Positions 5,808 to 6,601 of a stretch of 6,601 bases of DNA are shown here, piece after piece. This DNA comes from Candidatus Methylomirabilota bacterium. Its GTDB lineage: Bacteria > Methylomirabilota > Methylomirabilia > Methylomirabilales > JACPAU01. The notes beneath the pieces were generated by a model. It had not been told where the DNA came from. It ran no database searches and saw nothing but the letters and a program-made list of their open reading frames with translations. Where the stretch lies: assembly GCA_016180705.1 (NCBI GenBank), contig JACPAU010000183.1:1-6601 (forward strand), in the 5' to 3' direction. Within the stretch, counting starts at the first letter, position 1; each line of letters opens with the position of its first letter. The position numbers and the translations under genes are program-made.

Positions 5808-6601
5808 CGCGTCTCCCCCCCCGCGCCGGCGGCGCCCGTCACGGTGACCGCCGCCCCGTCGAACAGGGCGGCCAGGTTCGCCGTGGCGACCACCTCCCCG
5901 GGCTTGACCCCGCGGCGGATCTCCACCCAGCCGTTCACGCGGTCGCCGATCTCCACCTGGCGCTCCTGGACCGTCCCGTCGGCCACCACGAAGACCTTGG
6001 TGATTCCCACGAAGGTGTAGAGGGCCGCCTCGGGGGCGAACGGGACGTCCCGGTCGGTCCGGGCGAGGACCTCTCCTTTGGCAAAGAAGCCCGGCTTGAG
6101 CCGGCCGTCGGGGTTCTCCAGAAGGGCTTCCAGAGCGAGCGTCCGGGTCTGGGGGTCCACCGCCGGGCTCACCCGCGAGACCTTCCCCCGGAAGGCGCGC
6201 CCCGGGTAGGCATCGAGCGTCACCGACACCGGCTGACCGACCCTGATCTCCGGCGCGAAGCGCTCCGGGACCGTCCCCTGGAGTTTGAGCGGGTTGGTCG
6301 CCACCAGGACCAGGAGCGGGGTCTTTTCCTTGATGCCGTCCCCAGCCGAGACCAGCCGCTGCTTGACGGCCCCCTTCAGGGGGGAGCGGACCTCGGTGTC
6401 GGCGGCCCGCTTGCGGGCCAGGCCGAGAGCGGCCCGCGCCTGTTCCACGGCGGCGGCGGCGGTCTGGACCGCCTGCGCCTCGCTCTCCGCCTGGGCCTCC
6501 GCCTCCCAGACGGTCGCCGCCGCCATCTCGTCCTGGGTCCGGGCGGTGTCGCGCTGGCTGGCCGAGACCGCCCCCTCGGCGAAGAGATCCTCGAAGCGCT
6601 T
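5804..6601 (-). CDS. Periplasmic adaptor (HlyD/AcrA-type membrane fusion) subunit of the RND pump (partial; N-terminus beyond window)
   Basis: The frame is open from the window edge to TGA at 5806-5804, giving 265 visible residues that are the C-terminal part of an RND adaptor. Residues 1-67 are Ala/Glu/Gln-rich with heptad character and form the descending arm of the alpha-hairpin (KRFEDLFAEGAVSASQRD at its start). Residues 69-102 are the second half of the lipoyl domain (TEVRSPLKGAV, AGDGIKEKTPLLVL). About 105-180 is the beta-barrel (VGQPVSVTLDAYPG, DPQTRTLALEA, LKPGFFAKGEV). About 185-254 is the membrane-proximal domain. The missing part should hold the signal peptide or lipobox and the first lipoyl half. 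An internal ATG at 6526 is not the start, since homologous sequence continues upstream of it. The adaptor bridges the RND permease and an outer-membrane channel. The 4-bp GTGA overlap with the permease indicates coupled translation. A run of eight G lies in its last codons. Confidence 0.92.
   Translation of the reverse strand, partial: KRFEDLFAEGAVSASQRDTARTQDEMAAATVWEAEAQAESEAQAVQTAAAAVEQARAALGLARKRAADTEVRSPLKGAVKQRLVSAGDGIKEKTPLLVLVATNPLKLQGTVPERFAPEIRVGQPVSVTLDAYPGRAFRGKVSRVSPAVDPQTRTLALEALLENPDGRLKPGFFAKGEVLARTDRDVPFAPEAALYTFVGITKVFVVADGTVQERQVEIGDRVNGWVEIRRGVKPGEVVATANLAALFDGAAVTVTGAAGAGGETR
5813..5818 (-). promoter_or_regulatory. Shine-Dalgarno site of the RND permease inside the adaptor's last codons
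   Basis: The minus strand reads GGGGAG followed by 5 nt (ACGCG) and the GTG start. It supports that start and coupling with the adaptor. It forms the end of a run of eight G (5822-5815), so slippage here would alter both the adaptor C-terminus and this ribosome site. Confidence 0.6.

Noticed and set aside
1..6601. CRISPR arrays, tRNA or rRNA genes, insertion sequences
   Set aside because: I saw no regularly spaced repeats, no cloverleaf-like segment, and no transposase or terminal inverted repeats on reading both strands.

Overview
All five genes recognised in this window lie on the minus strand, so transcription runs from high to low coordinates. The high GC content (72% in a hand-counted sample row at 4861-4920), GTG starts, overlapping genes and the RND/HlyD-type efflux proteins point to a GC-rich Gram-negative (diderm) bacterium. 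The RND and adaptor proteins recall environmental lineages such as Methylomirabilota/Rokubacteria or Deltaproteobacteria. That placement is an impression, not a proof.

Region 1 (right part, 6601-1490) is an efflux operon. In order of transcription it holds the C-terminal part of a periplasmic adaptor (membrane fusion) protein, an AcrB-like RND permease that overlaps it by 4 bp (GTGA), and a 12-helix MFS exporter 22 bp downstream. The adaptor and permease would form a tripartite pump with an outer-membrane channel that is not in view. The MFS protein would move substrate across the inner membrane only. The permease looks broken or remodelled. About 15 residues appear to be missing in frame from transmembrane helix 10, including the Lys of the proton relay (Lys940 in E. 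coli AcrB), while the rest of the protein is intact.

Region 2 (1351-1489) is the only real intergenic gap. It holds a promoter-like element on the minus strand (TTGACT, 18 bp, TATTTT), a perfect 18-bp palindrome TTTTACCGTACGGTAAAA over the -10 box and presumed start point, a further half-site in the spacer, and a good Shine-Dalgarno sequence in front of a GTG start.

Region 3 (left part, 1350-1) is a two-gene cassette of clearly lower GC (53% in a sample row at 541-600). The first gene encodes a winged-helix AbiEi-like protein with an added N-terminal PD-(D/E)XK-like domain. The second, cut by the window edge, encodes a nucleotidyltransferase-like protein. The arrangement fits a type IV toxin-antitoxin or abortive-infection module: the first product would repress its own operator and the second would be the toxin. 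The cassette is probably unrelated to the efflux operon and may have been acquired.
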